A DNA stretch of 64,000 bases, taken from NCBI GenBank assembly GCA_029891345.1, contig CM057003.1, positions 9,986,209 through 10,050,208 of the forward strand. Direction: 5' to 3'. The DNA is from Dryococelus australis. Lineage: Eukaryota; Arthropoda; Insecta; Phasmatodea; Phasmatidae. Shown here piece by piece: positions 31,906 to 43,245 of the stretch. A model generated the notes under the pieces. It searched no databases and was not told where the DNA came from. It was given only the letters and a program-made list of their open reading frames with translations. Every line of letters begins with the position of its first letter. Within the stretch, counting starts at the first letter, position 1. A program made the position numbers and the translations under genes.

Positions 31906-33492
31906 TTTTTTACGACGTGCGTTTAGCGTCAATAAAGCCTACGAGGGTGCTTGTTCACGCTAGCCATGAAAGACGCACAACTTTACTTCAACCCCTAATT
32001 TTGATTCTGGGAAAAGCACACGTGATCATTCCCCCACACCATTTCACACTCCACTAAAAAAGAGGATTTTCCGGGTGGTCGATGTTACACTTTGTGGAAA
32101 TGCGTTTAGTGGAAGGTGTTGATAGTATCTTCATTATTTGTTGTTTCCTAGTGTGGAACTGATGTACGAACCAAAACCAATAAACAGGTGAACTAAGTTC
32201 AGTTTCTTGTAAGACGTAAAAATTTTTACCGTTACTGATCTCAGTCTTTATAAGAAGAGCCCGCATGCCACGTGCTAACTATTTATGTTAAGTCGATTTA
32301 AATAAAATTAATTTTCGTGTCCTGTATTTTTATTGGGAATCTCGAAGATGCTGGCAAGCAGGATTAGAAAGTGACCGTAAATGGGAAGTGGAAAATCTTT
32401 CAAAACAAAATACTTTTCCGCACAGTAGTTTTCATAAACGATGCTCAAGTGTTCAGTGAGCATCATATTGTTTGGATCGAGAAAACGCAATGGGTGTCAC
32501 AATTTTTTAAAAATAAATTATGCTTTAGCATAGTAGTATTGCTTTTGTACTAAGAGAAACAGTCATAATTTATTCTTTCAAGACAGTAGATAATTCATTA
32601 ATTTTTATATATTGCAGTGAAAACTATTTAGTCGCTGTTAACCTGGTACCTTGGACATTTTACAGTAGCTTTGGCATATTATTTGAATCAGACATGTGAA
32701 TTAAACCTGTGGTAAAATATTAATATCACCTATACATCTAATCTATTTACAACATCTTCTAAATTACAAATATAAAATCATGTCGAAATCATTCATTTTT
32801 TACCGTAGTCGTTTTTTCTCTTGGTTATCAAGGAAAAATTTTAAATTTTTGTTTACTACCTATGCTTGCCTTACAAGTGTCACTAAAATATCATATTATG
32901 CAAATATATAAATTCTTAAATTACTACCCCAAAACATCCACACAAATAATAAATAGAAAATTTCCATTACATTTTAAACAGCCTTAATTTTTTTCAGGAG
33001 TGTATAAAAATTACTTATCTGAAAGTTCTAACATTAGTTACATAACACCTAACATCAAGCAATTAAAATCCGTTGAGTATACTCTAGAAAGAACATTTAC
33101 ACATTTCTTAACCTACTATTGAGAATACTGGAAACTTTAGGGAGTTTTATTTGAAGTTTCTTTCAGTTGGCCAAAGGTTTTACAGATATTCGTTTGAATA
33201 AATGGGCTGGTAAAATTACAAAATAAAAAATTTATAATTTACATTTTTTAAAATGAAAATAGAGGCTTTAATTTGTATAATACTGGTAAAAGCGTCTTTA
33301 CTGGAATATTTTATGCTGAAAAGCAATTAAACAGTGTACGCATGCAAGCTTCTGCCGTCAGCTTAACAAAAAAGCTCTGTCTAGGTGATGTTCTGTTTGG
33401 TTCACTAACCGGTGCACATCGTGGAAAAAAAAACCGCAACATCCTTCTAGAGCTTAAATAATTACAGACCTTAAGTAAACAGTCGAACTTAC
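31906..33492. other. AT-rich stretch, possible intron of the exon at 33.5 kb
   Basis: No gene, RNA or repeat was recognised. If the exon at 33,493-33,712 is real, this would be the start of its downstream intron on the minus strand. Confidence 0.4.
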
Positions 33493-33712
33493 CCGGAGGT
33501 AAATACTTTCTGCTGCCGGAAATCCAATTCGCGACGTCTGAAGTGCGTAAGTCGCGGGGCTGGCTGACGTAAAAGGAGAGGATTCAATCACGTCGAGGTC
33601 CCGAGGGAAAAGCGGGACATCATTTTCATAGTCGGTGCTGGCAGCTAGAGCTGGAATATTCAAGTGCAGGGGAGATGGGGACTGTGCAGCTGAATCAGCA
33701 GCATATTGTGAC
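33493..33712 (-). CDS. Candidate internal protein-coding exon, unknown protein
   Basis: On the minus strand an acceptor (cccctcctgatcacaccatttccccag) ends at 33,713 and a donor CCGG|GTAAGTTCG begins at 33,492. The 220 bp between them is one base plus 73 codons without a stop, so it would enter in split-codon phase and leave after a complete codon. The peptide begins SQYAADSAAQSPSPLHLNIP, continues ALAASTDYENDVPLFPRDLD and ends ESIYLR. It is of mixed composition, rich in Ser, Ala and Pro with acidic patches, and reads like a disordered linker or cytoplasmic segment. I do not recognise the protein. GC content is raised compared with the flanks. There is no neighbouring exon that I can pair with it in this window, so introns would have to be long, as is common in large insect genomes. 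Alternative: chance match in a GC-rich patch. Confidence 0.5.
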
Positions 33713-34424
33713 CTGGGGAAATGGTGTGATCAGGAGGGGTAGTTCCTCGTAGATTGGGGGGGGGGGGAGTGAATGTAACAGCGGTCCCGTGGCATGAGTG
33801 CTCGTCTTGGCACGGGCGAAACTCGATAATCCCCGCTTGCGCTCCAAGAATCTAGAGGGCACTCTTGCAGATTGGCGAAGAAAGGGGAAGGGCAGGAAAA
33901 AAATAATACTGAGAACGGGGTAAGACAAAAAAAAAAGTTTCCTCGCACAGCGGAAAAATCTGAATCTTGGGATAAAAATGGATTTCACGGGTGAGACGAA
34001 ATTGTTTTCTGGTTAATGACGTCGGTCGGAATTGGCGCCTACGGTTCTGAAGGTTTTTTTTATTTTTTATTAGTGTTCGCGGCACTGTCCATCTGTTTGT
34101 CGAAAGAATTTTGAAATCCTCGTTCACCTCATTCCTCGGAACAAAACTCCTTGGTTCTGATTGTCTACGAGATAAACTGCAATCAAAATATTTTCATCAG
34201 CGTCGAGCCGATTCTCGAGTCATTCTCAACACAATGCTTTCTGGGAGGTTCTACGGAACAGAGTTCTTTACCAGGGCAGAGTTTGGCAAATGTTTTACAG
34301 TCTACCCGTCCTTGTTAAAGGACTCTGCACAAATTCTGTGTGTATTATACCGTACTACGGTATTTCGCTCCAGCATGCCGGACCTGGCCTGCGAAATACT
34401 TAGTGTAGGTAGGTAGGGCTTAAA
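33713..34424. other. Mixed stretch with G12 homopolymer
   Basis: G12 at about 33,756-33,767. Two minus-strand frames in different phases (33,695-33,988 and 33,730-33,948) overlap and carry no motif. A 101-codon plus-strand frame (34,111-34,416) has two hydrophobic patches but no recognisable family. Confidence 0.35.
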
Positions 34425-34655
34425 CACCTGGTCGACAACGAACTCATTAGAAACGGAGCTAGTTGCTAGAGAAGCAGTAACGGGGAAGTAACTGGCGATT
34501 GCCTGCAGTGAGGAACAAACCCAGCACCCGAATGGAGTGATTTCGGGAAATCACGCGAAACAGCAACCAGGATGGGCGGACCGGGAATCGAACCCGCGTT
34601 CACCCGAATGCGGAAGTCCAGTGATTTACAATACCACAGGGCTGTCTCTCTCAGT
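34425..34655 (-). mobile_element. tRNA-derived SINE, third family (T)
   Basis: On the minus strand the head ccctgtggtattgtaaatca leads to cgggttcgattcccggtccg, a perfect GGTTCGATTCC B box in a paired T-arm. A body follows (gtttcgcgtgatttcccg, tgggtttgttcctcactgcag) that ends near 34,425 (gttcgttgtcgacc). The body differs from family S. Confidence 0.78.
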
Positions 34656-34867
34656 TCTTAGTGGAGGAATTATGCATGAAAGTATGTTTAGTCTTCCAAA
34701 ATAGGTATTAGTAAAAATTCGGCATTTGCTTATAAAATTTATATAGTTTGTGGGTACCAAATTATGGTATGTATTAATTTTGGCAAACGGTTGGGAAAAA
34801 AATGATTTTCCGTGAACACACCCAAAAATATGTGTTTCGATATTATAACTGGCTAAGTGTGTGTGTT

Positions 34868-34913
34868 TTATATATATATATATTATATATATATAATGAA
34901 GCCCTTGCCACTA

Positions 34914-34944
<31 letters not shown>

Positions 34945-34945
34945 T
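34868..34945. repeat. Compound (TA)n tract
   Basis: Two TA runs are separated by atgaagcccttgccac. Flanking ataatgaa and ttcattat are complementary, so the block can fold. Confidence 0.9.
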
Positions 34946-35700
34946 CATTATACCAGGCAAAATTTTATTAATTTAGTGTGCACTTTATTTTGACAGGTCT
35001 AAGAGTAATATTCAACATCTTTGTACATATGTTTGGGATCAAAACTAGATTACTTGTAGTACCCATTATTTGAATTTTGCGTTATTTATGCCAGTTATTT
35101 CTTTAGACACACGAGTTATTCATATTTGTGGGATTTTTAAATAGTTTCAATTTTCCATGTGTTCGAAAAGCACAGCAACAGCATAATCTCGCAAATGGCC
35201 GCAATAATATCGACAGAAGTAATCGGACAAGCAGCCACGAAACAATAAAAAATGAATATAGATAAGCAAATGAAATACGACTCCGGGGTGTATGAATTAA
35301 AAAATTTACAAAATACATGTAAGTGAACAATAAACAGGATCACAGTTATGTGGGTCTAATACTTAAATAAATTTCACAGAACTGTACAAGGTTAGATACT
35401 AAACACGATAGTAGCTCAAATAAGATAATACTGTTATCACGGATAAAACAATAAGGCAGTAGATAATAAGGTCATCACCATTTCATGACTACCACTAAAA
35501 TTAATGTTATCGAACCGAAAAATTCCTTTTTAAGAGACACAAACACATGTCAGTTTTGTCGGTAGAATGAGCCAAAAGCCGTTATTAATTTCATATCACA
35601 GATATCTTCAAACATATAATACACACAAAAAAATTTCCATGGAAAACATGAAACAACTGCTGTGCTGTATATACCACTTGGAATATGTTTCCATGGTATA
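34946..35700. other. AT-rich stretch, no gene seen
   Basis: Two overlapping minus-strand frames (35,103-35,343) of similar length in different phases; neither is credible. Confidence 0.45.
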
Positions 35701-35932
35701 GGCTGTTCACGGCAAAGTGAGCATTTTTGATGCCCTAGTTACTTTTTTCTTTCAGTCATTTTTTATCCTGTAATCACCTTTTGAATTAAATTTTGACGTG
35801 TAAGTAATAAATGCGATGTTTATATTCCACCGCACTCGGTCTTTGACGTATAAGGCTGAAATAAAATTCGTGTATTGACTATTATTCCAAATGAGAGGGC
35901 TTTCGAAAGTGCTCACTTCACCGTGAACAGCC
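35701..35932 (+). mobile_element. MITE family GT, subfamily A, copy A4 (intact)
   Basis: 232 bp, bounded by ggctgttcacggcaaagtga and cactcaccgtgaac-type right end (gctcacttcaccgtgaacag cc). TATA flanks both ends, which is the best-preserved target duplication of the family in the window. Confidence 0.95.
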
Positions 35933-36954
35933 TATAAATACTAACACATACAATTATATAAGAACCAATGTACGATAACGATTAACATATGATTGCTAGT
36001 TCAATTCTGAGCTCAGTTCATTAGCGTTAGGTATGGGCGAATCTAGATTATTAGACATGTCACGCAGTCCCGTGTCGTGTATATAAAGCTGGATGCGTAA
36101 AAAAAATCAATTAAACAGATTTTAAGTATGTAATTTGTCTAATAAGAAATGAGACGATAAATGTATGTCCGCAAGCAGTTTCTTGAGTGCTTCGTCCACA
36201 ATTATGTGTGCACGCTCCGATTTTTTTTTTTTTTTTTGTATTTGGAGAGCAAGAAGGGGAACCGCGGAAACGAGCAAACTGATGGACATGACGAAGTGAT
36301 ACTCTACAAACGGAATCGGAATCGGAGGAGTGATAAATTGCATGAATTTTTCATTGCTATCGCTTTTGAGTGATATCGTCCGCGCGGCCAACAGCTGCCA
36401 GTCACTGATGGATCGACAACGTATCATTATTTATAAAATGTCACGCAGGGCAACGACCTCTGTTCGATCTGAAATTTGGGAATGTTGATTGGTGAACACT
36501 TTCGGAATAGTATTCTATCCTCGCTCCGGATAACCAATTGAGATCTGTTTTGCTCACAGCCAACATCGTCGTTTTTCTAGCTGTACAATAAGAGGAACAT
36601 TTAGTTAGTAATACCAATTAAAATATGTAAACTAAACGGAGCATTAAAAAATAATTAGTCTGAGCCATGTACTTATTTTATTGTTTCAAAATCATCTAAA
36701 TGTAACCAGAACATAGTACATTCAGCTGTTTTAATTAAAAGTATTTACAATTGCAGGGTTTGGTTGCCATAAATCGAATAAAAATTAAGGTGGAGTCTAA
36801 TAAATATTTTCGTGGAGTAAATCAGCATTTATAGTCAGCTGTAAAGTCTGATATGTTTAATATTACACGATTTGTGACGGCGGCAAAATCAGCTTTGTAC
36901 AATAGTGGCATTTATTGGGTTGGATGTAGGGTAATAGGGTCATTAATTGCTTTC
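35933..36954. other. AT-rich stretch, no gene seen
   Basis: A T15 run lies at about 36,222-36,238, and the minus-strand frame across it (36,122-36,427) is split in character by that run. No gene supported. Confidence 0.4.
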
Positions 36955-37420
36955 TTTCGAGAGTTTGTATATATTTATGTGATAAATTTGATAATAATAT
37001 TACTTATTGGTGTGTTAACTGATTATTTCATAACAGCATAAACAATTCCTTTGAAACATGTTCAACAGGAAACAAAAATGTAAAGATACAAAACTTTTAA
37101 TATTTATCTACGTACGTGTCATGTACTACATTCATTATTATTATATATATATATTTAAAAAAAACTCATATTTCGCTTACAATCAGTTTAGCCGAGGTAA
37201 CAAAAGTGTAGCTTTTTGGTTTCAACCGTATAGGTTCGAATATCTGTGCTGCTTTCACTTCCCTTTTGAAATAACCGAATTTGTAATGTACGTACGGCCA
37301 TATAAATATTTAGTTGCACCAACTAAATCTTCCACAATCGAAGCTACCAAATAAGAACGTAAAAAGTAATTTGGTTGAAGCAACATGCCACAAAACCAAC
37401 AACGAATTTTAATAATGCCC
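36955..37420. mobile_element. Motif-cluster element E5, relative of E4
   Basis: Collinear with E4: gagtttgtatatatttatgt, tgtaaagatacaaaact and aatatttatctacgtacgt match its left-central part; the tRNA-like centre (37,186-37,250) has ttagccgagg and a perfect B-box-like ggttcgaat; the right end tagttgcaccaactaaatct, accaaataagaac and taatttggttgaagcaac matches E4 at roughly three bases in four. The left terminus is not recognisable. Confidence 0.6.
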
Positions 37421-37892
37421 TTCATGAGAGTCTGTTAAATTGAAGTTAAAAAAACTGAAAAGTGTAGAACCTATTTGCTGTTATTATGAGTCTTGGTAGA
37501 GTGCACGCTTCTCGCGTGTATTCGCTCTATCAACAGCAGTATAGTAACAAATTTAACTGAAAATGTTCTTATATCTGTTCTTTTTCATCTTTCTCCTCAA
37601 ATACAACTTTTCGTATTCACAATTCCCCCCCCCCCCCCCTTTTCCCTTCATGCTTCAGGCATACACTGTAAAAAAAATTCTGGTAAACTTCCTACACTCT
37701 AATGGAAGTTTTTACCCTATACACTGAATGGATATAATACCACACATCAAGCTGTATATACAGGGATGTTTCGCAGCGCTACTATAGAAAGATGGGAACT
37801 TCCCTACGCATTTAACCTTTTTCCTGAGCGAATCTAGGAACGCTACAATGAATGTATACGGGGAAAACACTACCATTCCTTCTTTCTCACTA
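37421..37892. other. Stretch with tRNA-like fragment and C15 run
   Basis: A tRNA-like D-arm and anticodon-arm pattern (ttggtagagtgcacgcttct cgcgtg) lies at 37,493-37,530, but no T-arm follows. C15 lies at about 37,625-37,639. At 37,669-37,728, cactgtaaaaaaaattctgg is followed by a ggtaaacttcc/ggaagtttttacc hairpin. The start is like E2, so a further decayed motif-cluster element may be present. Confidence 0.35.
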
Positions 37893-37894
37893 TG

Positions 37895-38128
37895 GGCTAT
37901 TCACGGTAAAGTGGGCACTTTTGAAAGCCCTCTCATTTGGAATAATAGTCAATAAATAAATTATATTTTAGACTTAGACGTTAACTTTCTAGCCCGATGA
38001 AATATATAGATTGTGTTTATTACTTACATTGCAATATTTATTGTAAAAAGTGGCGGAAGGATAAAAAAAATGGTTAATAGGAAAAAAGTAACTAGGGCCT
38101 CAAAGTGCTCACTTTACCGTGAACAGCC
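37895..38128 (-). mobile_element. MITE family GT, subfamily A, copy A5 (intact, reversed)
   Basis: 234 bp in the opposite orientation to A4: the aaagccctctcatttggaat end is on the left. The right flank is TATA; the left flank is partly decayed. Confidence 0.93.
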
Positions 38129-38734
38129 TATAAGCATATACACTGATATGGTAAATTGCCGAATAATTTCTTAGAGTGTGTCCGAATTAATCATTCAATT
38201 TTCTTTCAGAACTACCAAGTAGAAAGTAAGGAGGCCGAATAGAAAATTGAGACGCATCCTTTGAATTAAACTGGGGTTGCTTCAGGGTTGTGTTGAAAAC
38301 GTAATAGTTCGGGGCACATGAAACTAAGACGACCCCTTCGCATATAAGCCGTTATGCGCACAAATGACGGACCGCCGAGCCCCCGTACGCTGCAGTTCAC
38401 TAACTTCAGGTTTCGGCTTCTGTGACGAGCTTCGCATGCCAAGCAGGAAGGCGAGCGGTTTCCTCATCTCAGAGCAACCCCTGCTGCGTGGCTCTTCTCT
38501 GCGACGTCCAAAATTGGCTTTTAAAACTGTTAAAAGTGCCCGTGGGGCACCTGAATCGTCCATCTGTTTCAGGACGTCCATCCGATTACCCTTCCTCGCG
38601 CAAGACCTGCCTTAACCTTCGAATGCTTATTTAAAGGTGCATGTTTTATTCCCAATTGCGACTGGAATTTCGTTTTCTGCTCAAAGCAATTATTATTTAC
38701 TGTCAGCATGCTGTGCGAATACGTTGATATAATC
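38129..38734. other. GC-richer block with overlapping frames
   Basis: 38,320-38,640 is GC-richer and open on both strands (minus 38,324-38,581, 85 codons; plus 38,364-38,615, 83 codons). The minus frame is the more protein-like (Met start, mixed composition), but no motif, splice pair or polyadenylation signal supports it. A relic of an unrecognised gene or repeat is possible. Confidence 0.3.
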
Positions 38735-39112
38735 CATTCACGGTCACTCACAACTTTCCTGAAGCCCTGCTGAAGTTCTACTTCCAGGATATTCCTCCGC
38801 CTCTTGCAAACAAAGCTCAACTAAATCTAGAAAACTACACCAAACGGACAACGCGCCATATTCGTGGGCACTCAGTGTAATAACATTTTGCCTAAGAACA
38901 ATTTCTTACTACGCACTAGCAACACACCTATTCCCTACCTGTTTTTATTTATATTAATTCTTAATTATTATAATTTGTACATAAAATATAAGTAAAAAAT
39001 AAATTGAACCAAACGGACGCATTAAATATTTAGGAAACAACCTTATACGCTATATATGTGGAGATTTTTCAAAGATTCGATTCAAAACGTGTGAAGAATC
39101 AGCGAATAGGTT
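38735..39112 (-). repeat. Repeat X, copy 3
   Basis: Minus strand: aaaaacaggtaggg, gtgttgctagtgcgtagtaag, tgttattacactgagtgc, gaggcggaggaatatcctgg and gcagggcttcaggaaagttg, the same order as copies 2 and 4, with a single, unexpanded 54-bp-type segment. Confidence 0.85.
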
Positions 39113-39117
39113 ATACA

Positions 39118-39158
39118 GGCCGTTCGCGGTTAATTTGGGAACTTTCGAAAGCTTTGCT
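39118..39158. mobile_element. Solo GT-family MITE terminus
   Basis: ggccgttcgcggttaatttg ggaactttcgaaagc resembles one terminal repeat of family GT. No second terminus follows, and the mariner element below starts 40 bp on. Confidence 0.55.
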
Positions 39159-39199
39159 TAGGAACTTCTTTTACTTACATTTTGTGTCCTTTTACTATA

Positions 39200-41259
39200 C
39201 AGAGTGGTCCGTATAACGTGGACACCTCTAAAATGTCCGGAACGGTTGCAGATCACGAAATGCGGTTTTCGCCAAATGAAATCACGTACGTGGGCAAGTA
39301 ATTTACCGCAAAGTGACTTCGTAACAGGTGTATGGAAAGAAATAATTAAACCACATACGAGTTTTCTCCTGGAAACATAAATTTATTTTAACGGCATCTG
39401 ATAGTACTCGAAAAGAGGGATTCAGTGATATAGCATATTATGCAACAAAAAGTCACAGAAACGCTATGAAATAAGGTGCAAATATGATTAAGTCAGAAGG
39501 GCCGGTAGCATGGGGCAGGGACCTGTACTCACATCTGTCAACAAGTAGCACGCCATGACACATCCTGGCGGGACCGCTTCCTAATATCAGCGTAGCGATA
39601 TTTGTGCAATTTGACAGTACAAAAAAAATCATTAGAAATAATGCATTTGTTGAGAAACTATTACAAAGGAACTCATTTGCTTGTTTTCTGTTCACTGTAA
39701 CAGGCGTTCGAAATGTTTTCCGCCCTGTTCCAGGCACATTCGTGACTGTCTTCGTGTACTTTGGGAACGCTGAAGTAGCTCTGCAGCTTTCCAGCGACCG
39801 GCATGTTATTCTAATTCTGTCTTCCATTTCATCTCTCGTTGTAGGACACACTGTTGATACACAGTGCCTTTAATGCGTCCCCCAAAAAAGAAAATAATCA
39901 TGGGTGGTTAAGTGTGGCGACCGTAGTGGCCAAGACACTAACCTTCCTCTCCCAATCAATCGATCAGGGAGAGACTGATTTAAAGTAAGCCTGGTCACCA
40001 AGGAAAAATTGACCGGGCATCCATCTTGTTGCAGCCACATTAACAACCGTGTTGCTAGTGGAACATCTTCTAACAACTCAGTCAGTGTGTGTTGCAGAAA
40101 TTCACAGTACCGCTCACAATTTAATTATTTGTGTAAATATTTAGGCCCTATAACTTGATCATGGATGAATCCACGCCAGGTGTTTAGGCTCCAGATGTGC
40201 TGTTTGTCTTGCTGACGTAACCAATGAGGGTTTTCTGCTGACCAATAGTAAGCTTTGTGGAGATTTACATCCCCATTAAATTTGATGTGGCCTCATCAGT
40301 TCACAGTACGATGGTCGGGAAGTCCAGATTACGATTTAAAAACCAGTTGCCGAAGGATATTCTTGTCTGGAAATCATCTTCTCTAAATGCCTGATGGACA
40401 TGAATGTGGCAAGGGTGTAAACCACCGTCGTTTAGGATTCTCCAGATGGAACTTCTGCTCATCCCGGAATCCCATGCTAATCTTCGAGTAGAAAGATGCG
40501 GGTCTAGATTTATTGCAGAAAGAATATCTCCACTTCTGTCATCTCAAACACGTCTTGTGACTTGACTGTTACAATTGTGCGTTGGTTGACCTGGCCACAG
40601 CTGCGAATCCGCGCCTCCTATCGCATGAAACACACGTCGTGACCAGCATGGGCGATCTTGATACCTCCCTACATAAACGCGCTCTGCTTGCCGGTAACTC
40701 TGGCCACATTCGCCGAGCACCATAAGCATGTCAAATACCTGTTCGTTTGAATACGACATTACTGTACGAATACAAGAAAAAAAGCAAAAATCACGCTACA
40801 AACTTTTCACAGCGCACGTACCGCCAAAATGCCTCTTATTCGACATGAAGAATGGCCTAAACAGAGCGGAACTTCAGGTACTGCTATCTCGCGTGAAACA
40901 GTTCTCGCTCGCCTCGTTTGCACTGGCGTGGCGTGGCGCGATGCGATATCGGATGTGCCAGACAAAGAGTAAGTTATTTCGATATCTTCAAAACCGCGGA
41001 ACATACCGAAAAACTTTCCAGACAAAAAAATGTTCAGTTTCGCGAGTTCTATCCAACGACACTAATTTTGTACCATCTTCCTATTTGAAATTCTGAAGTT
41101 ACCTTCGTTTCCTCCGGTTTCCAGCAGATTCCACTCACTGTACAGTTCCCCATTCAATTCGTCTTTATAGGTTCGCTTACAACTCGCTTCACCCGAAAAG
41201 ACTCGGACGCACTGTTTTCGAGAAAAAGGGCTTGTACGGTAGGTTTATGGGACATTCTG
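39200..41259 (-). mobile_element. Older DUF4817 mariner-type element
   Basis: A TA flanks both proposed ends. Termini are cagagtggtccgtataa and, reverse-complemented at the right, cagaatgtcccataaac; the inverted repeats are short and diverged. At 2.06 kb it is longer than the element at 21.5 kb, with about 450 bp upstream of the transposase start. Coding sequence lies on the minus strand. Confidence 0.8.
39450..40759 (-). pseudogene. DUF4817/DDE transposase, decayed full-length copy
   Basis: The N-terminus (from 40,759) reads MSYSNEQVFDMLMVLGECGQ and YRQAERVYVGRYQDR, the typical DUF4817 helix-turn-helix start. A DEA-type first catalytic block, preceded by stops, lies near 40,290. GPKYLHK lies near 40,120. 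The second block is LLMWLQQDGCPVNFSL (about 40,030), where the usual HDGAPAHF is altered but Asp is kept. WPLRSPHLTTHDYFLFWG (about 39,890-39,940) has the third Asp in HDYF. The C-terminal tail extends to about 39,450 in another frame. Multiple stops and frameshifts; inactive. Compared with the copy at 21.5 kb it is a different, older lineage and its composition has drifted to that of the host. Confidence 0.88.
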
Positions 41260-43150
41260 TATATTGTATATATTTACTACGTGGTTATAAACACGGGGAC
41301 AAACTTCGGCAGGCAATTCTTAACGAAAATATAGAACGAAAATTCATGTACACCTTATCCCATAAAGTCATTATTAAGGCAGCTATGTACCCCCAGAATT
41401 TGAGTTTTAAAATGAGTTTACAGTAGTTGAAAATATCAAAAACCACTTGTTATTAAGCAACAAATAGGTGAATGGTGTTTTGTATTTTGGAGGTCTTACA
41501 CCTCTATAAACTCGGTCGGTAATATCATCCCCCTTCCTCTTGGAAATGGCTGTTGACTCCCTATGTTTACATCAAAATTTGTAACACTACGTTATAAGCT
41601 CTTTTTAAGTACAACTTGGGAATCAGCCCATCTAAATCGACAAAAATGTTCGTCTCTTTGGAACACTCTCAGGTGAACCGTTAGTGATGAATATTCAAAA
41701 CAGAATGTGTTTTACACACCAGGTAGACAACCCACAACACAGAATACAGCAATTTAAATTAGGGTTTTTCAGTGATGCGCACTGATTATTAAATCACTTA
41801 ACGAAAAAAAAAACGTACGAATATTTTTGTGTTATATTTTTGCCAGCCGTACACAACCGAATTTTGTCCCCGCATTTTAGAAACATCTTACACACGCATA
41901 CAAGAAATACATGTGAGAGATGTTAACAAATATAAATTTAATGTGCCGTATTTAATTCCTGGAGAGCCCTGTTCATGACATCGTGAAAGCCTTGTTGTAG
42001 GAAATTATATTTCAGAGTAATGTATCACCCTCCACGCTACTGCCGCCAGAGCTTATGCAACGCGTAACCAATGAATCATCGGTTATGGGCCGTTATCTGT
42101 AATTTATGAAAGTTTCCCGTTTCTAATTTTTTTTTTCACGAGCGGAAACGCTAGTAGTGGTTTAGAAAAAAAATAAACGGGAGAAAGCAGCTTGCAGCAG
42201 GGCAAGAATTTTTCTTTGTACACAGTAAAAGGAGAACATAACTAAATATTTCTGCGGCCTACTGCGATTCCACAAGTAACTCGTTTTAATTGAATTCAGC
42301 GTGTTTGATGTACTTCTCTTAGTGGTTTGTACAGTGCTTCTCGAAGCTGCATAAATTTCGGCAACTGAAATGTGCGGTTAAAATGTTTTTGTTATTCTGC
42401 ACAAATGAAAGGGTTTCACATGTCGAAACTGGCAGGCGCACTCAACTTCGGATCAATCGGCGGGTGTAAAGCATGGCGAGGATGGGGCAGCGTTTAACGA
42501 AATGGCGAATCCATGAGCCAAATTCAACACTCGCCTTATTTCAAAGCATGTCAAAGTCATGCATTGCTCCGCATGGCACGTAGAATTCTTCTATTTTGTA
42601 AGTCGTGTCCTCCGAAATGATGAATATTCTTTTTGACGTGAATACGTACTTTAAATTTGCAACCACAGTGGGAGGTGGAAGGCAATCGAGGGGGGATACA
42701 GTTTGGCATTGCAGCCCCGAATCTATCGTCTACATTCAAAATTCAATGACACCGCTCGATTGCCGAAGGATCGAAGAATATGTAACGTTGAGTGAGGACT
42801 GCGAAGCATCGCTCGCCGGGGAGTGGAAAGGGGAAAGGGGGGCATTTTAAGTTCATTTCGCCGTGTCTCATAACTTCCGCGTAGTATTACTTTTGACTAG
42901 GAGAAACTGCGACACTCGTTTAAGTTTCAATCGACAGCTCTCGTCAAGATCAGTCGATTGTGCGTATAAAAACATTTGTGTGGCGTGGTTATGGTGAAAT
43001 TTTTGGCCAATACTCTTCACAAAGCCAAGTCGAAATACAGAAATCGTATACGGTTGGAAAGAGCATCTCAAAAGCAATCCAGTGATACCCATAAAACCCC
43101 GTATGATTGAGTGAAGCGGTGCCGGGAAAAAACATCAATGTGTTCTAGCG
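41260..43150. other. Long AT-rich stretch, no gene seen
   Basis: 42,410-42,850 is GC-richer with opposing short frames (plus 42,605-42,850, minus 42,557-42,739). No motif or splice pair is convincing. Confidence 0.4.
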
Positions 43151-43245
43151 CGTCTACGTAGACGTATTCACGCAGAACAAACGGCCGTGTCCCCAACACG
43201 GCCACACTCCATTTTTGATCTGGGTGGAAGCCACTGTCAAGTGGC
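43151..43245. repeat. Three short perfect hairpins in 95 bp
   Basis: cgtctacgtagacg (43,151-43,164, palindrome), ggccgtgt-cccca-acacggcc (43,183-43,203) and gccact-gtca-agtggc (43,230-43,245) follow one another. All stems are perfect. Function is unknown; a structured RNA or an element end is possible. Confidence 0.75.

Noticed and set aside
37493-37530. tRNA gene (gtagagtgcacgcttctcgcgtg)
   Set aside because: D-arm and anticodon-arm resemblance only; T-arm and acceptor stem are missing.
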